Source: a candidate division SR1 bacterium (GTDB taxonomy: Bacteria; Patescibacteriota; Gracilibacteria; Absconditabacterales; Absconditicoccaceae). From it: a stretch of DNA of 8,408 bases. The notes beneath the pieces are model-generated. The model had not been told where the DNA came from. It did not search any database and saw only the letters and a program-made list of their open reading frames with translations. Made by a program: the position numbers and the translations under genes. The stretch lies in assembly GCA_007116275.1 (NCBI GenBank), contig SKIU01000051.1, positions 1-8,408 of the forward strand. The letters are read 5' to 3'. Positions 1 to 5,812 of this stretch are shown here, in pieces; the first letter of the stretch is position 1; each line of letters begins with the position of its first letter.

Positions 1-2
1 AT

Positions 3-65
3 ATACTTGTGACTAATATTGATGATGCTATAGTATATATACAGCAGTATTATAATACCTTCTAA
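3..65 (+). CDS. C-terminal end of an upstream gene (partial), possibly LOG/TIGR00730 family
   Basis: An open frame enters from the left edge and ends at TAA (63-65). The visible tail reads LVTNIDDAIVYIQQYY plus three residues. This resembles the C-terminus of LOG/TIGR00730 Rossmann-fold proteins (nucleoside 5'-monophosphate phosphoribohydrolases), which often end in a V(T)-D-x-x-E-A-v-x-x-I-x-x-Y/F-Y pattern. Only 20 residues are visible, so the family is a guess; that this is a real gene end is more likely, because the codons look protein-like and the stop abuts the end of the next gene. It converges with the exonuclease III gene, and the two stop codons overlap at 62-65. Confidence 0.4.
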   Translation: MLVTNIDDAIVYIQQYYNTF

Positions 66-850
66 ATATCTATCTCCAAACTTACTGGACAGTGATCCGA
101 TCATTGGACTGCATCTTGCTGAATGCAGTTTTTTATATTGTCTTTTAGGTTGTCTGATACAAAAAAATAATCAATCCTTCGTCAGACATTTCTTGGTCTA
201 GATCAGGCTCTATAGGACCATCGAGTATACCTATCTGTCACATCTCCGTGTATATACCTAAACGCATCTACATAGCCATGCGCAACAAACTCATCGATTT
301 TCGCTCTCTCTTCAGGAAGAAAACCGATACTATTTTTATTCGCCTCAGGTCTTGCAATATCAATCTCTTTATGGCAGATATTATAATCTCCGCAAGCAAT
401 CACTTTTTTCCCCTCAGCGACTAAACTGTTACAATAAGCGATAAATTTGTCGTAAAATTTTAGCTTATAACCAAGCATATCATCACCATTTGCCCTAGCC
501 CCACCATTAGGAAAGTAGAGATTGAGCAATACTAATCCATTCATCGACAATTGCGTCACTCTTCCATCTTCATAAAACTCTGGGATATCATCAAACACAG
601 ACGTCACTTCCGTATACTCAGGAAAATCTCTATAAAATATAGCAGTTCCCGCATACCCAGGTCTTGTCCCACTATGCCAGACATACTCATAGTCTTTGAG
701 AAGATATTTTAGTTCTGGAGGAACCTGATGTTCAAAAGCTTTAGTTTCTTGGATACACAAAATATCAGGCTGTTCTTTTTCAAGCCATTGAGCAAATCAT
801 TTTTTCATAACCGCTCTGATTCCATTGACGTTTCGTGAACTAATTTTCAT
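62..850 (-). CDS. xth: Exodeoxyribonuclease III (AP endonuclease, ExoA/Xth family)
   Basis: This is a 262-residue member of the exonuclease III branch of the exonuclease-endonuclease-phosphatase family, which cuts DNA 5' to abasic sites and removes 3' blocking groups in base excision repair. The start is ATG at 848-850, giving MKISSRNVNGIRAVMKKGF. Catalytic motifs seen are IQETK with metal-binding Glu35, GDYN at 154-157 (Asp155, Asn157), a WSYRAG-type block, and a terminal GSDHCPV with Asp252 and His253. Length matches the family (about 250-270). Four in-frame UGA codons (at 797, 203, 182 and 101, lowest coordinate of each) fall at family glycines such as KKGF, RAGSR and QGSDH. Read with the standard code the protein loses its first 30 or so residues and the catalytic His. 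The stop is TAG. It is a single gene divergent from the MazG-like gene and convergent with the gene at the left edge. Confidence 0.95.
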
Positions 851-867
851 CAATATATATAACAAAC

Positions 868-896
868 AAAATACTATATATATACCATTACATCAA
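868..896 (-). promoter_or_regulatory. Possible promoter of the exonuclease III gene
   Basis: On the minus strand TTGATG (891-896) and TATTTT (868-873) are 17 nt apart. Transcription would begin about 10 nt before the ATG, an unusually short leader. The region is very AT-rich, so chance matches are likely and other TATATA boxes are nearby. Confidence 0.3.
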
Positions 897-954
897 TAAA
901 AATCCATAGCAAAGTACTATCCTCAAAAGGGTCATTTTTTTTATAGAGAAAATT

Positions 955-983
955 TTGTATATTGTTTTCTTATCGTATATAAT
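955..983 (+). promoter_or_regulatory. Sigma70-type promoter of the MazG-like gene
   Basis: TTGTAT (955-960) is followed after exactly 17 nt by a perfect TATAAT (978-983). Transcription would start near 990, giving a leader of about 45 nt before the ATG at 1035. That leader contains the heptad repeat at 1005-1032. This is the best promoter match in the window. Confidence 0.6.
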
Positions 984-1004
984 TATTGTAATACAAACGT
1001 CATC

Positions 1005-1032
1005 ATTGATAATTTACCATTAACCATTGTAG
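1005..1032. repeat. Degenerate heptanucleotide repeat upstream of the MazG-like gene
   Basis: Four consecutive 7-nt units each begin ATT, at 1005, 1012, 1019 and 1026; two of them are ATTTACC and ATTAACC. The array ends two bases before the start codon. The unit ATTTACC recurs exactly in the array before the tRNA-editing gene (3619) and in the palindrome at 5786-5801. No clear Shine-Dalgarno sequence is visible between the array and the ATG. Confidence 0.5.
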
Positions 1033-1034
1033 AC

Positions 1035-1367
1035 ATGCAATCCATCATCGACGCTATTATCGCTTTTAGAGACGCCAGAGACCGAAAACCATTTCACAAC
1101 CCTAAAGACCTTGCCACAGCTATTGCTATCGAAGCAGGGGAGTTGCAAGAACATTTTTTGCGACACTCCCAAGAAGCATCACATAAGATAGCACAAACAA
1201 CAGAAACCAAAGAAGAATTTGCAGATATTATGATATACTTGATAGAATATGCAGATATAGTCGGGATTGATATAGAAAAAGAAGTACTACAAAAACTTGA
1301 TAAAACTGCCATCAAATATCCTGTAGAAAAATCCAAATGAAATAAGAAAAAATACACTAAACTATAA
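1035..1367 (+). CDS. MazG-like nucleotide pyrophosphohydrolase
   Basis: This 110-residue protein belongs to the small all-alpha NTP pyrophosphatases (MazG-like/dCTPase type), which hydrolyse (d)NTPs to monophosphate and pyrophosphate and clean the nucleotide pool. The diagnostic metal-binding motif is present: E33xxE36 in IEAGELQEHF, then 24 residues later E61xxD64 in EEFADIMIYL. The C-terminus YPVEKSKGNKKKYTKL is typical of the group. Its Gly102 is encoded by UGA (1338-1340), and stopping there would remove the last nine residues; the real stop is TAA at 1365-1367. The start is ATG 1035, just after a heptad repeat and about 45 nt from the promoter's expected start site. It appears monocistronic. 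The exact substrate cannot be told from sequence. Confidence 0.9.
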
Positions 1368-1459
1368 TCCCCTAGTAATCACAAAACATTTCACTATAAT
1401 ACTAAACAACTGATAGAGATAAACATAACCGTTTTCCGCATTCATCATATCAAGTATTC

Positions 1460-1494
1460 CTGATGAGAGCGGACATCCGCCTCGTTGTAATCAG
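1460..1494 (+). other. GC-rich nested stem-loop upstream of the helicase gene
   Basis: CTGAT (1460-1464) pairs with ATCAG (1490-1494), GAG (1465-1467) with CTC (1481-1483), and GCGGA (1469-1473) with TCCGC (1476-1480), with a bulged A on one side and six unpaired bases (1484-1489) on the other. It is clearly richer in G+C than the surrounding DNA. No U-run follows directly, so it does not look like a simple terminator. It may be part of a structured leader or a remnant of a palindromic repeat. Confidence 0.4.
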
Positions 1495-1495
1495 T

Positions 1496-1514
1496 TACCA
1501 GCCAACAGTTGGTA
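1496..1514 (+). other. Hairpin with 7 bp stem and 5 nt loop
   Basis: TACCAGC (1496-1502) pairs with GTTGGTA (1508-1514), with one G-U wobble, around the loop CAACA. It sits directly after the nested stem-loop and before the heptad arrays, so 1460-1580 is a continuous run of potential secondary structure. Function unknown. Confidence 0.4.
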
Positions 1515-1542
1515 GTAAAAAGTGTAAAGTAAAAAGACCAAA
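1501..1542. repeat. Heptanucleotide repeat, GNNNNNA units
   Basis: Six 7-nt units in register each begin with G and end with A, starting at 1501, 1508, 1515, 1522, 1529 and 1536; the unit GTAAAAA occurs twice (1515 and 1529). The first unit lies inside AGCCAACAG, a 9-mer found again at 7413-7421 at the head of another heptad array. The array overlaps the 1496-1514 hairpin. Confidence 0.45.
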
Positions 1543-1580
1543 ACCTAGAGCTTTGTACTTTCTTCTTTGTACTTTGTACT
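1514..1580 (+). other. Long imperfect hairpin formed by two opposed heptad arrays
   Basis: The 16 bases at 1514-1529 can pair with the 16 bases at 1565-1580 at 15 of 16 positions, counting two adjacent G-U wobbles, leaving a loop of 35 nt. The stem is AU-rich. It lies just before the helicase start codon and overlaps its possible promoter. It arises because the array at 1552-1579 is nearly the reverse complement of that at 1501-1542. Confidence 0.35.
1552..1579. repeat. Heptanucleotide repeat, TTTGTAC units
   Basis: Four 7-nt units start at 1552, 1559, 1566 and 1573; three are TTTGTAC and one is TTTCTTC. The array lies 29 nt before the helicase ATG, and its reverse complement (GTACAAA) is close to the GTAAAAA units at 1515-1535. 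Confidence 0.55.
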
Positions 1581-1595
1581 AAAGTTTTTTATAAG
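1567..1595 (+). promoter_or_regulatory. Possible promoter of the helicase gene
   Basis: TTGTAC (1567-1572) and TATAAG (1590-1595) are 17 nt apart. The -35 box comes from the TTTGTAC repeat. Transcription would start near 1602, about 7 nt before the ATG, so the message would be almost leaderless and would not include the hairpins at 1460-1580. If those hairpins are transcribed, another promoter must lie upstream. Confidence 0.3.
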
Positions 1596-1608
1596 TAAAC
1601 CTTTTTTT

Positions 1609-3294
1609 ATGTTACCAAAATTCCAAGCACTCTGACTCTCAGAGAAGACACTTATTGCATTGCAAAAAAAATGATTTGAAGAACCATCGCCTATCCAAGA
1701 ACAAACCATTCCACTCTTGCTTGAATGAAGCAAAGATATTATCTGACAAGCACAAACAGGAACGGGTAAAACGGCAGCATTTTGATTGCCTATAATAGAA
1801 ACCATCACCGAACGTAAATCACATGTGCAAGCTATTATACTTGCCCCAACGAGAGAACTTGCTATCCAAGTTGCTGAAGAAATTCAATCTCTCCAAGGCG
1901 CAAAATGAATACTTCGCGTACTGCCTGTATACGGATGACAATCTATGTCACAACAATTAAGAGCACTTAGAAATGGTGTCGACGTAATCGTAGGAACACC
2001 AGGAAGAGTCATCGATCATCTAAGTAGAAAAACACTCAAAATAGATAAAATAAGATATTTTGTCTTGGATGAAGCAGACGAGATGCTTAATATGGGATTT
2101 ATTGATGATATAGAAAAAATATTTACCTATACCAATGAAGATAGACAAACATTACTATTTTCTGCAACTATGCCTCGCGAAATCCTCCATGTTGCCAAAA
2201 AATACATGAGAGACCACACTGTTGTTTCTGTTAAGAAAACTGAATTAACCACAAACAATATAGAACAGATATATTTCCAAGTACGCGAACATGACAAGTT
2301 TGAAGCATTGTCTAGGATTATTGATGTAGAAGAGGAGTTCTACGGTATTATTTTTTGTAAAACAAAAATAGATACTGATAATGTCGCATCACATCTCAAT
2401 AGAAGAGGTTATGATGCAGCAGCAATTCACTGAGATGTAGAACAACGTCAAAGAGAACGTATTTTGAAAAAATTTAAAACCAAAACAACCAAAATACTCG
2501 TCGCTACAGATGTAGCAGCAAGAGGAATTGATGTGCAAGATCTGACACACGTTATAAATTATGCATTACCAGGAGATCCAGAGAGCTATGTACACAGAAT
2601 CGGACGTACAGGAAGAGCAGGAAGTAAAGGTATCGCAATCACATTTGTAACTCCATCAGAATACAGAAGATTAGCATTTTTTGAAAGAGTTACCAAATCC
2701 AAGATAGCAAGAAAAGATATACCAGCAGCACATGAAGTTATTGATAAGAAAAAAGATAGACTTAAACTGCAAATCATAGATGAACTCAATACGGAAGAAA
2801 ACTTAACACAATACAAAGAATTTGCACAATGATTGCTCAAAGATCATAATCCTGAAGATGTTGTCGCAGCATTACTCAAACATAGTTACAGTGATGAACT
2901 TAGTGCACAAAACTACAAAAAAGTAGAAACAGTATCAGTGGATACTGCATGAGTAAGTAGATTGTTTGTCGCACTATGAAGAGCAAAGTGATATGATGTA
3001 CGCAAACTTACAGAACATATCATCGATGTATCATGAATAAAAAATAATGAGATTAAAGACATACGTTTAATGGATGATTTCTCATTTGTTACTGTACCAT
3101 TTGCAGCAGCAGAGATGATCTTAAGATCATTTGATAAAATTAAAAACGGTGGAAGATCACTAGTGAGCAAAGCAAAAGAAAAATGATCATCAAGATGATG
3201 ATCTAGATCTGGAGGAGGATACAGAGGATGATCTCGTTGAGGATCAAGATCAAGCAGCGGATGAGGTCGTGGATGATATTCTAGACGCAGATAA
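1609..3294 (+). CDS. DEAD-box ATP-dependent RNA helicase with DbpA-like domain and RGG tail
   Basis: A 561-residue DEAD-box helicase of the CsdA/DbpA group, which uses ATP to remodel RNA duplexes in ribosome assembly or at low temperature. Domains in order: Q motif (about 25-31, PSPIQEQ); motif I AQTGTGKT at 48-55; Ia PTREL at 80-84; GTPGR at 129-133; DEAD at 154-157; SAT at 185-187; motif V ARGID at 304-308; motif VI HRIGRTGR at 329-336; DbpA-type RNA-binding domain at about 445-520; and a Gly/Arg/Ser tail at 526-561. The start is ATG 1609 (MLPKFQALGLSEKTL); upstream codons in frame do not look like protein. Stop TAA. There are 20 in-frame UGA codons, for example in AAFGLP, GGQS and AIHGD, and seven of them lie in the tail. 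Under the standard code only two unconnected fragments survive. A csdA/deaD-like name fits, but the exact subfamily is uncertain. Confidence 0.95.
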
Positions 3295-3369
3295 AATAGC
3301 TTAACCTTGCAAAACATATATAAAACAGTATCGTACAAATTGATATTTATTTTTCTATACATTGAAAAT

Positions 3370-3609
3370 ATGCAAAAATCAAAAACAATGAAGTTTCTTA
3401 TTATTTTAGTCTTAGTCTTTTTCATCCTTTCAACAGGATTGATGTTTGTACTCTATCTTGCTAGTCCAGATACCGTACTAGAATTAGAATGAGATGAAAA
3501 TATGCCAGAAGCTATTGAAGAAGTAGACCCAAATAATGAAGAAGCACAAGACCTTGATCAAGAAGTGCCAGAGGAATTTAGTCTAGAAGGTGATATGATC
3601 GAAAATTAA
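3370..3609 (+). CDS. Small single-pass membrane protein with acidic tail
   Basis: A 79-residue protein I cannot assign to a family. It starts with a short basic segment (MQKSKTMK), followed by one strongly hydrophobic helix at about 8-30 (FLIILVLVFFILSTGL then MFVLYLA) and a soluble tail from about 33 onward made mostly of Glu and Asp. The positive-inside rule suggests the N-terminus is cytoplasmic and the acidic tail faces outside. Gly41 is encoded by UGA at 3490-3492, and stopping there would delete nearly the whole tail. ATG 3370 is chosen, though ATG 3388 (residue 7) is possible. The stop TAA (3607-3609) is embedded in the heptad repeat leading to the next gene. It lies 75 nt after the helicase. 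It could also be an uncleaved signal-anchor protein. Function unknown. Confidence 0.65.
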
Positions 3610-3646
3610 TCATTCATTATTTACCATTCATCATTGATTATTACGA
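3605..3646. repeat. Heptanucleotide repeat bridging a stop and the next start codon
   Basis: Six consecutive 7-nt units each begin with ATT, at 3605, 3612, 3619, 3626, 3633 and 3640; they include ATTTACC (3619) and ATTCATC (3626). The array begins in the last codons of the small membrane gene and its final base is the A of the next ATG. It shares ATTTACCAT and the 10-mer CATCATTGAT with the array before the MazG-like gene, in swapped order. No Shine-Dalgarno-like purine run is present in this 36 nt gap. Confidence 0.6.
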
Positions 3647-4638
3647 TGCAAATATTTGTTGATCCTGTCCAAAGATATGCGAAAATGAGAGCGCATACAG
3701 CCACACACCTTTTGCATGCAGAGCTTGCAAACATTTTTCCGCAAACCAAACAAGCAGGATCACTGGTCGATGAAGACTATCTTAGATTTGATTTTTACAG
3801 TGATACAGCACTCACAGACAAACAATTACAAGATATAGAAAACAATATCAATGAGTATATAAAAAATGCATTGCCTGTCACCACACAAGAAATGTCGTAC
3901 GATGATGCTATCGCCGCATGAGCCAAAGCATTTTTCGAAGATAAATATGATGATATAGTGAGAGTAGTAAAAATCTGATCGTCATCCTGAGGCAACGCCG
4001 AAGGATCTTATACTCAAGATTCTTCGCTACGCCCGCCTACCGCTTGCCTGACGGACAGTCAGAGACAGGCAGGCTCAGAATGACTTGTCTCCATCGAACT
4101 CTGTGGTGGAACACATGTAAGCAATACAGCACATATTGGTGCATGTACGATCATCAGCCAAGAATCTGTCGCATCATGAACCAAAAGAATAACCGCCCTT
4201 ACATGACCCAAGGTATCAGAAGAATTAAGTAATAAGAGTCAAGAATTAAGAGGTATTGCACAAGCACTATGAGTACAAGAAAAACAGATTGGTGATAAAA
4301 TCATATCTATCCAAAAAGAGAAAGAAGAAATAGAAAAAAAAAAATGACAACTAGAACAAAATATAGCAAAAAACACGATAACAACTATTACTGACAAAAA
4401 AGATAATTATACCGTTATCAATATAAACAAACACCCAAGTCTACAATCAATACCATTCAAATCATTGGTACAGATAACCAAACAACTATCATGAGAATTT
4501 ATCCTAACAGATACATCGTGATCATTTGCTATTATTGGGTCTTGAGCTAAAGATTTTGCACAAACACACGAGCTAAGATGAGGTTGATCCGATACGTTCA
4601 TCCAAGGGAAAGACCCCAAAATTTTAACGATCTTGTAA
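3646..4638 (+). CDS. Alanyl-tRNA editing protein (AlaX-like; AlaRS editing plus C-Ala domains) with in-frame element
   Basis: A 330-residue protein matching the C-terminal half of alanyl-tRNA synthetase. AlaRS and AlaX use this module to hydrolyse mischarged Ser- or Gly-tRNA(Ala). Zinc/catalytic motifs are intact: HTATHLLH at 17-24 (His17, His21) and ELCGGTH with Cys153 and His157. A charged helical segment follows (about 185-240), then a DHHA1/C-Ala-type end with GGGSD at 312-316. The protein begins almost at the HxxxH motif and so lacks the usual N-terminal beta-barrel of editing domains. Residues 112-148, between VRVVKIG and SIELCGGTH, are encoded mainly by a palindromic element at 3981-4084; the family usually has about two residues there. 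Start ATG 3646 (a TTG at 3634 is also possible), stop TAA, 13 in-frame UGA codons. It could instead be half of a split AlaRS, but no N-terminal half is present here. Confidence 0.85.
3981..4084. repeat. Palindromic mobile-type element inserted in frame in the tRNA-editing gene
   Basis: The ends are inverted repeats: GTCATCCTGAG (3981-3991) against CTCAGAATGAC (4074-4084), matching at 10 of 11. Inside, GAAGGATCTT (3999-4008 region) and AAGATTCTTC (4015-4024 region) form a second inverted pair, 9 of 10, and GCCTG (4046-4050) pairs with CAGGC (4066-4070). The G+C content is well above the host gene. Termini of the form GTCATyCTGAG are typical of dispersed non-coding palindromes seen in many bacterial genomes. 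It carries no transposase, so it would need help to move. In the host frame it contains no UAA or UAG; its two UGA codons (3988 and 4081) are read as Gly. No clear target-site duplication is visible. Confidence 0.75.
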
Positions 4639-4641
4639 GAT

Positions 4642-5343
4642 ATGATAAGTTATATAGCAATATGATTGGCATATGGCGCAATAGCTGCCATGATTCTTGG
4701 TCCATGATCATTTATGATGGTGCACATGAGTAGCAAACAATCATTGAGTAAGGCATTCGCGTTTGTTGTAGGGATCAATACTGCAGAACCAATTATTGCT
4801 ACATTAGCATATGTTGCTATGAGCTATTTTCTTGATGGAAACAATTTTACAACTATAGCGCTGGGAGGATATATTGCGACAGCAATATCTATTATAATGT
4901 GAGTGGTAATGATTAGCAACAAAATAAGTTTAACACAAAAAACATCAGACATACATCAATGACTTGGCCATGTATACGCGTTTACCAAGTGATTATTAGT
5001 CCAATGAACAAGTCTTTTTTCTCGAACGGTAGGAATAGCTGTCTCATCCTATTTTATCCTCAATGACACACTATATGGATTCATATTTTTTGTATGAACA
5101 GTATTTACAGTGACATTCTTTGTCGATATATTAAAAATATACTACGCTAAAAAGATAGCTAAAAAACTAACCCCAAAATCTATAAGAAGAGTGCAGATAT
5201 CTATAGGAATACTGCTGATTGTATTATGATTATTTATTGGATACCAAACAAACATCTGTAATAAAAACATCGATACATGTATCCAAGATAGCCAACAACA
5301 ATTCCAACAGTTCTTCGATAACACACAACATTCTACCCCCTAA
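4642..5343 (+). CDS. LysE/RhtB-like multi-pass membrane transporter
   Basis: A 233-residue, very hydrophobic protein with about six predicted membrane helices (roughly 2-20, 36-58, 66-90, 125-145, 148-168 and 188-206) and a polar, Gln-rich C-terminal tail with two Cys. The first helix ends in LGPGSFMMVHMSSKQSLSKAFAFVVG, whose GPG at 20-22 and following small/basic loop resemble the PGP loop and the G-x-x-x-G helix of LysE/RhtB amino-acid exporters. The last Gly of GPG is UGA-encoded (4705). There are eight in-frame UGA codons, and the longest standard-code fragment is only 62 residues. ATG 4642 lies 3 nt after the stop of the tRNA-editing gene, implying co-transcription and probably translational coupling. 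Assignment to the LysE superfamily is by pattern only and the substrate is unknown. Confidence 0.7.
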
Positions 5344-5351
5344 TCGCTAAT

Positions 5352-5750
5352 ATGAAAATAGTTCTTACCTTCGGCACATTTGATATCTTTCATCCTGGAC
5401 ATGAATATTATCTTCGTGAAGCCAAAAAATATGGAGATACATTGGTAACAATAATCGCCCGCGATCAAACAGTTGAAAAAATCAAAGGATCATCGCCAAG
5501 AAATAATGAAAGGTATAGAAAACAAAAAGTAGAGGAGTCAGGTATCCCTGAAAAAGTTGTATTAGGAAAATTAGAAGACTATTATAGTTGCATCACAGAA
5601 GAAAAAGCGGATATTATTTGTCTGTGATATGATCAAAATCATCTAGTCAGTTGACTAGAGAAGTTTCTTGAAGAATATAATTTACACGTGACTATCATTA
5701 GACTTGAACCTTTCCAAGCACACAAATACAAATCATCTAAATTATGATAG
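5352..5750 (+). CDS. Small HxGH nucleotidyltransferase (RibL FAD-synthase/TagD-like)
   Basis: A 132-residue member of the cytidylyltransferase-like HxGH superfamily. The N-terminus VLTFGTFDIFHPGHEYYL carries the nucleotide-binding HPGH motif at 14-17, followed by TIIARDQTV. The protein ends in a KYKSSKLG segment, matching the conserved Ser-Ser/Lys region near the C-terminus of archaeal-type FAD synthases (RibL); glycerol-3-phosphate cytidylyltransferase (TagD) is the main alternative. Three in-frame UGA codons occur (5625, 5652 and 5745). The last residue is a UGA-encoded Gly directly followed by the true stop TAG, so the end reads UGA UAG. The gene lies 8 nt after the transporter gene and is the third member of that operon. 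The activity class is secure; the substrate is not. Confidence 0.8.
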
Positions 5751-5752
5751 AC

Positions 5753-5780
5753 TTGTAAATAGTTGACATTTGTGTATTAT
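5753..5780 (+). promoter_or_regulatory. Possible promoter of the 532-residue gene
   Basis: TTGTAA (5753-5758) and TATTAT (5775-5780) are 16 nt apart. A perfect consensus -35 TTGACA also lies at 5763-5768 but has no good -10 at the right distance. Transcription from the first pair would start near 5787, inside the palindrome at 5786-5801. Confidence 0.4.
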
Positions 5781-5785
5781 TAAAG

Positions 5786-5801
5786 ATGGTAAATTTACCA
5801 T
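5786..5801. promoter_or_regulatory. Perfect 16 bp palindrome, candidate operator
   Basis: ATGGTAAATTTACCAT is its own reverse complement with no spacer. It lies at the expected transcription start of the following gene and 11 nt before its ATG, a position where a dimeric repressor would block RNA polymerase. It contains ATTTACCAT, which also occurs just before two other genes in the window, so it may instead be related to the heptad repeats. Confidence 0.4.
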
Positions 5802-5812
5802 AGAACAAAAAT

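Noticed and set aside
898..950. Terminator near the T-run at 934-942
   Set aside because: There is a run of T but no preceding stem with convincing pairing, and the spot lies between two divergent genes where no terminator is expected.
1094..1357. Minus-strand open frame opposite the MazG-like gene
   Set aside because: Fully antisense to a gene with clear family motifs; Ser/Ile/Cys-rich translation with no recognisable features.
1460..1494. Hammerhead-ribozyme-like CTGATGAG followed by a stem
   Set aside because: The CUGAUGA core and a stem II-like hairpin are present, but the required GAAA after stem II is absent (GUUGUA instead) and no cleavage stem can be drawn.
1545..1808. Minus-strand open frame over the helicase start
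   Set aside because: Antisense to helicase motifs Q and I, which are unmistakable on the plus strand.
1945..2832. Helicase as a pseudogene broken by stop codons
   Set aside because: All internal stops are UGA at family Gly positions, with no frameshift and no UAA or UAG. The gene is intact under code 25.
2913..3425. Minus-strand open frame of 170 codons opposite the helicase 3' end
   Set aside because: It is antisense to the DbpA-like domain and RGG tail, Pro/His/Asp-rich from complementing the RGG codons, and crosses the helicase stop into the small membrane gene. It is a shadow frame.
3981..4084. Insertion sequence or gene disruption
   Set aside because: Too short for a transposase and the host frame stays open, so I treat it as a non-autonomous palindromic repeat, not a disrupted gene.
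4044..4232. Plus-strand frame beginning MPDGQSETGR inside the tRNA-editing gene
   Set aside because: Out of frame with the editing gene, which continues through this stretch in another frame with intact ELCGGTH; its start lies within the palindromic element.
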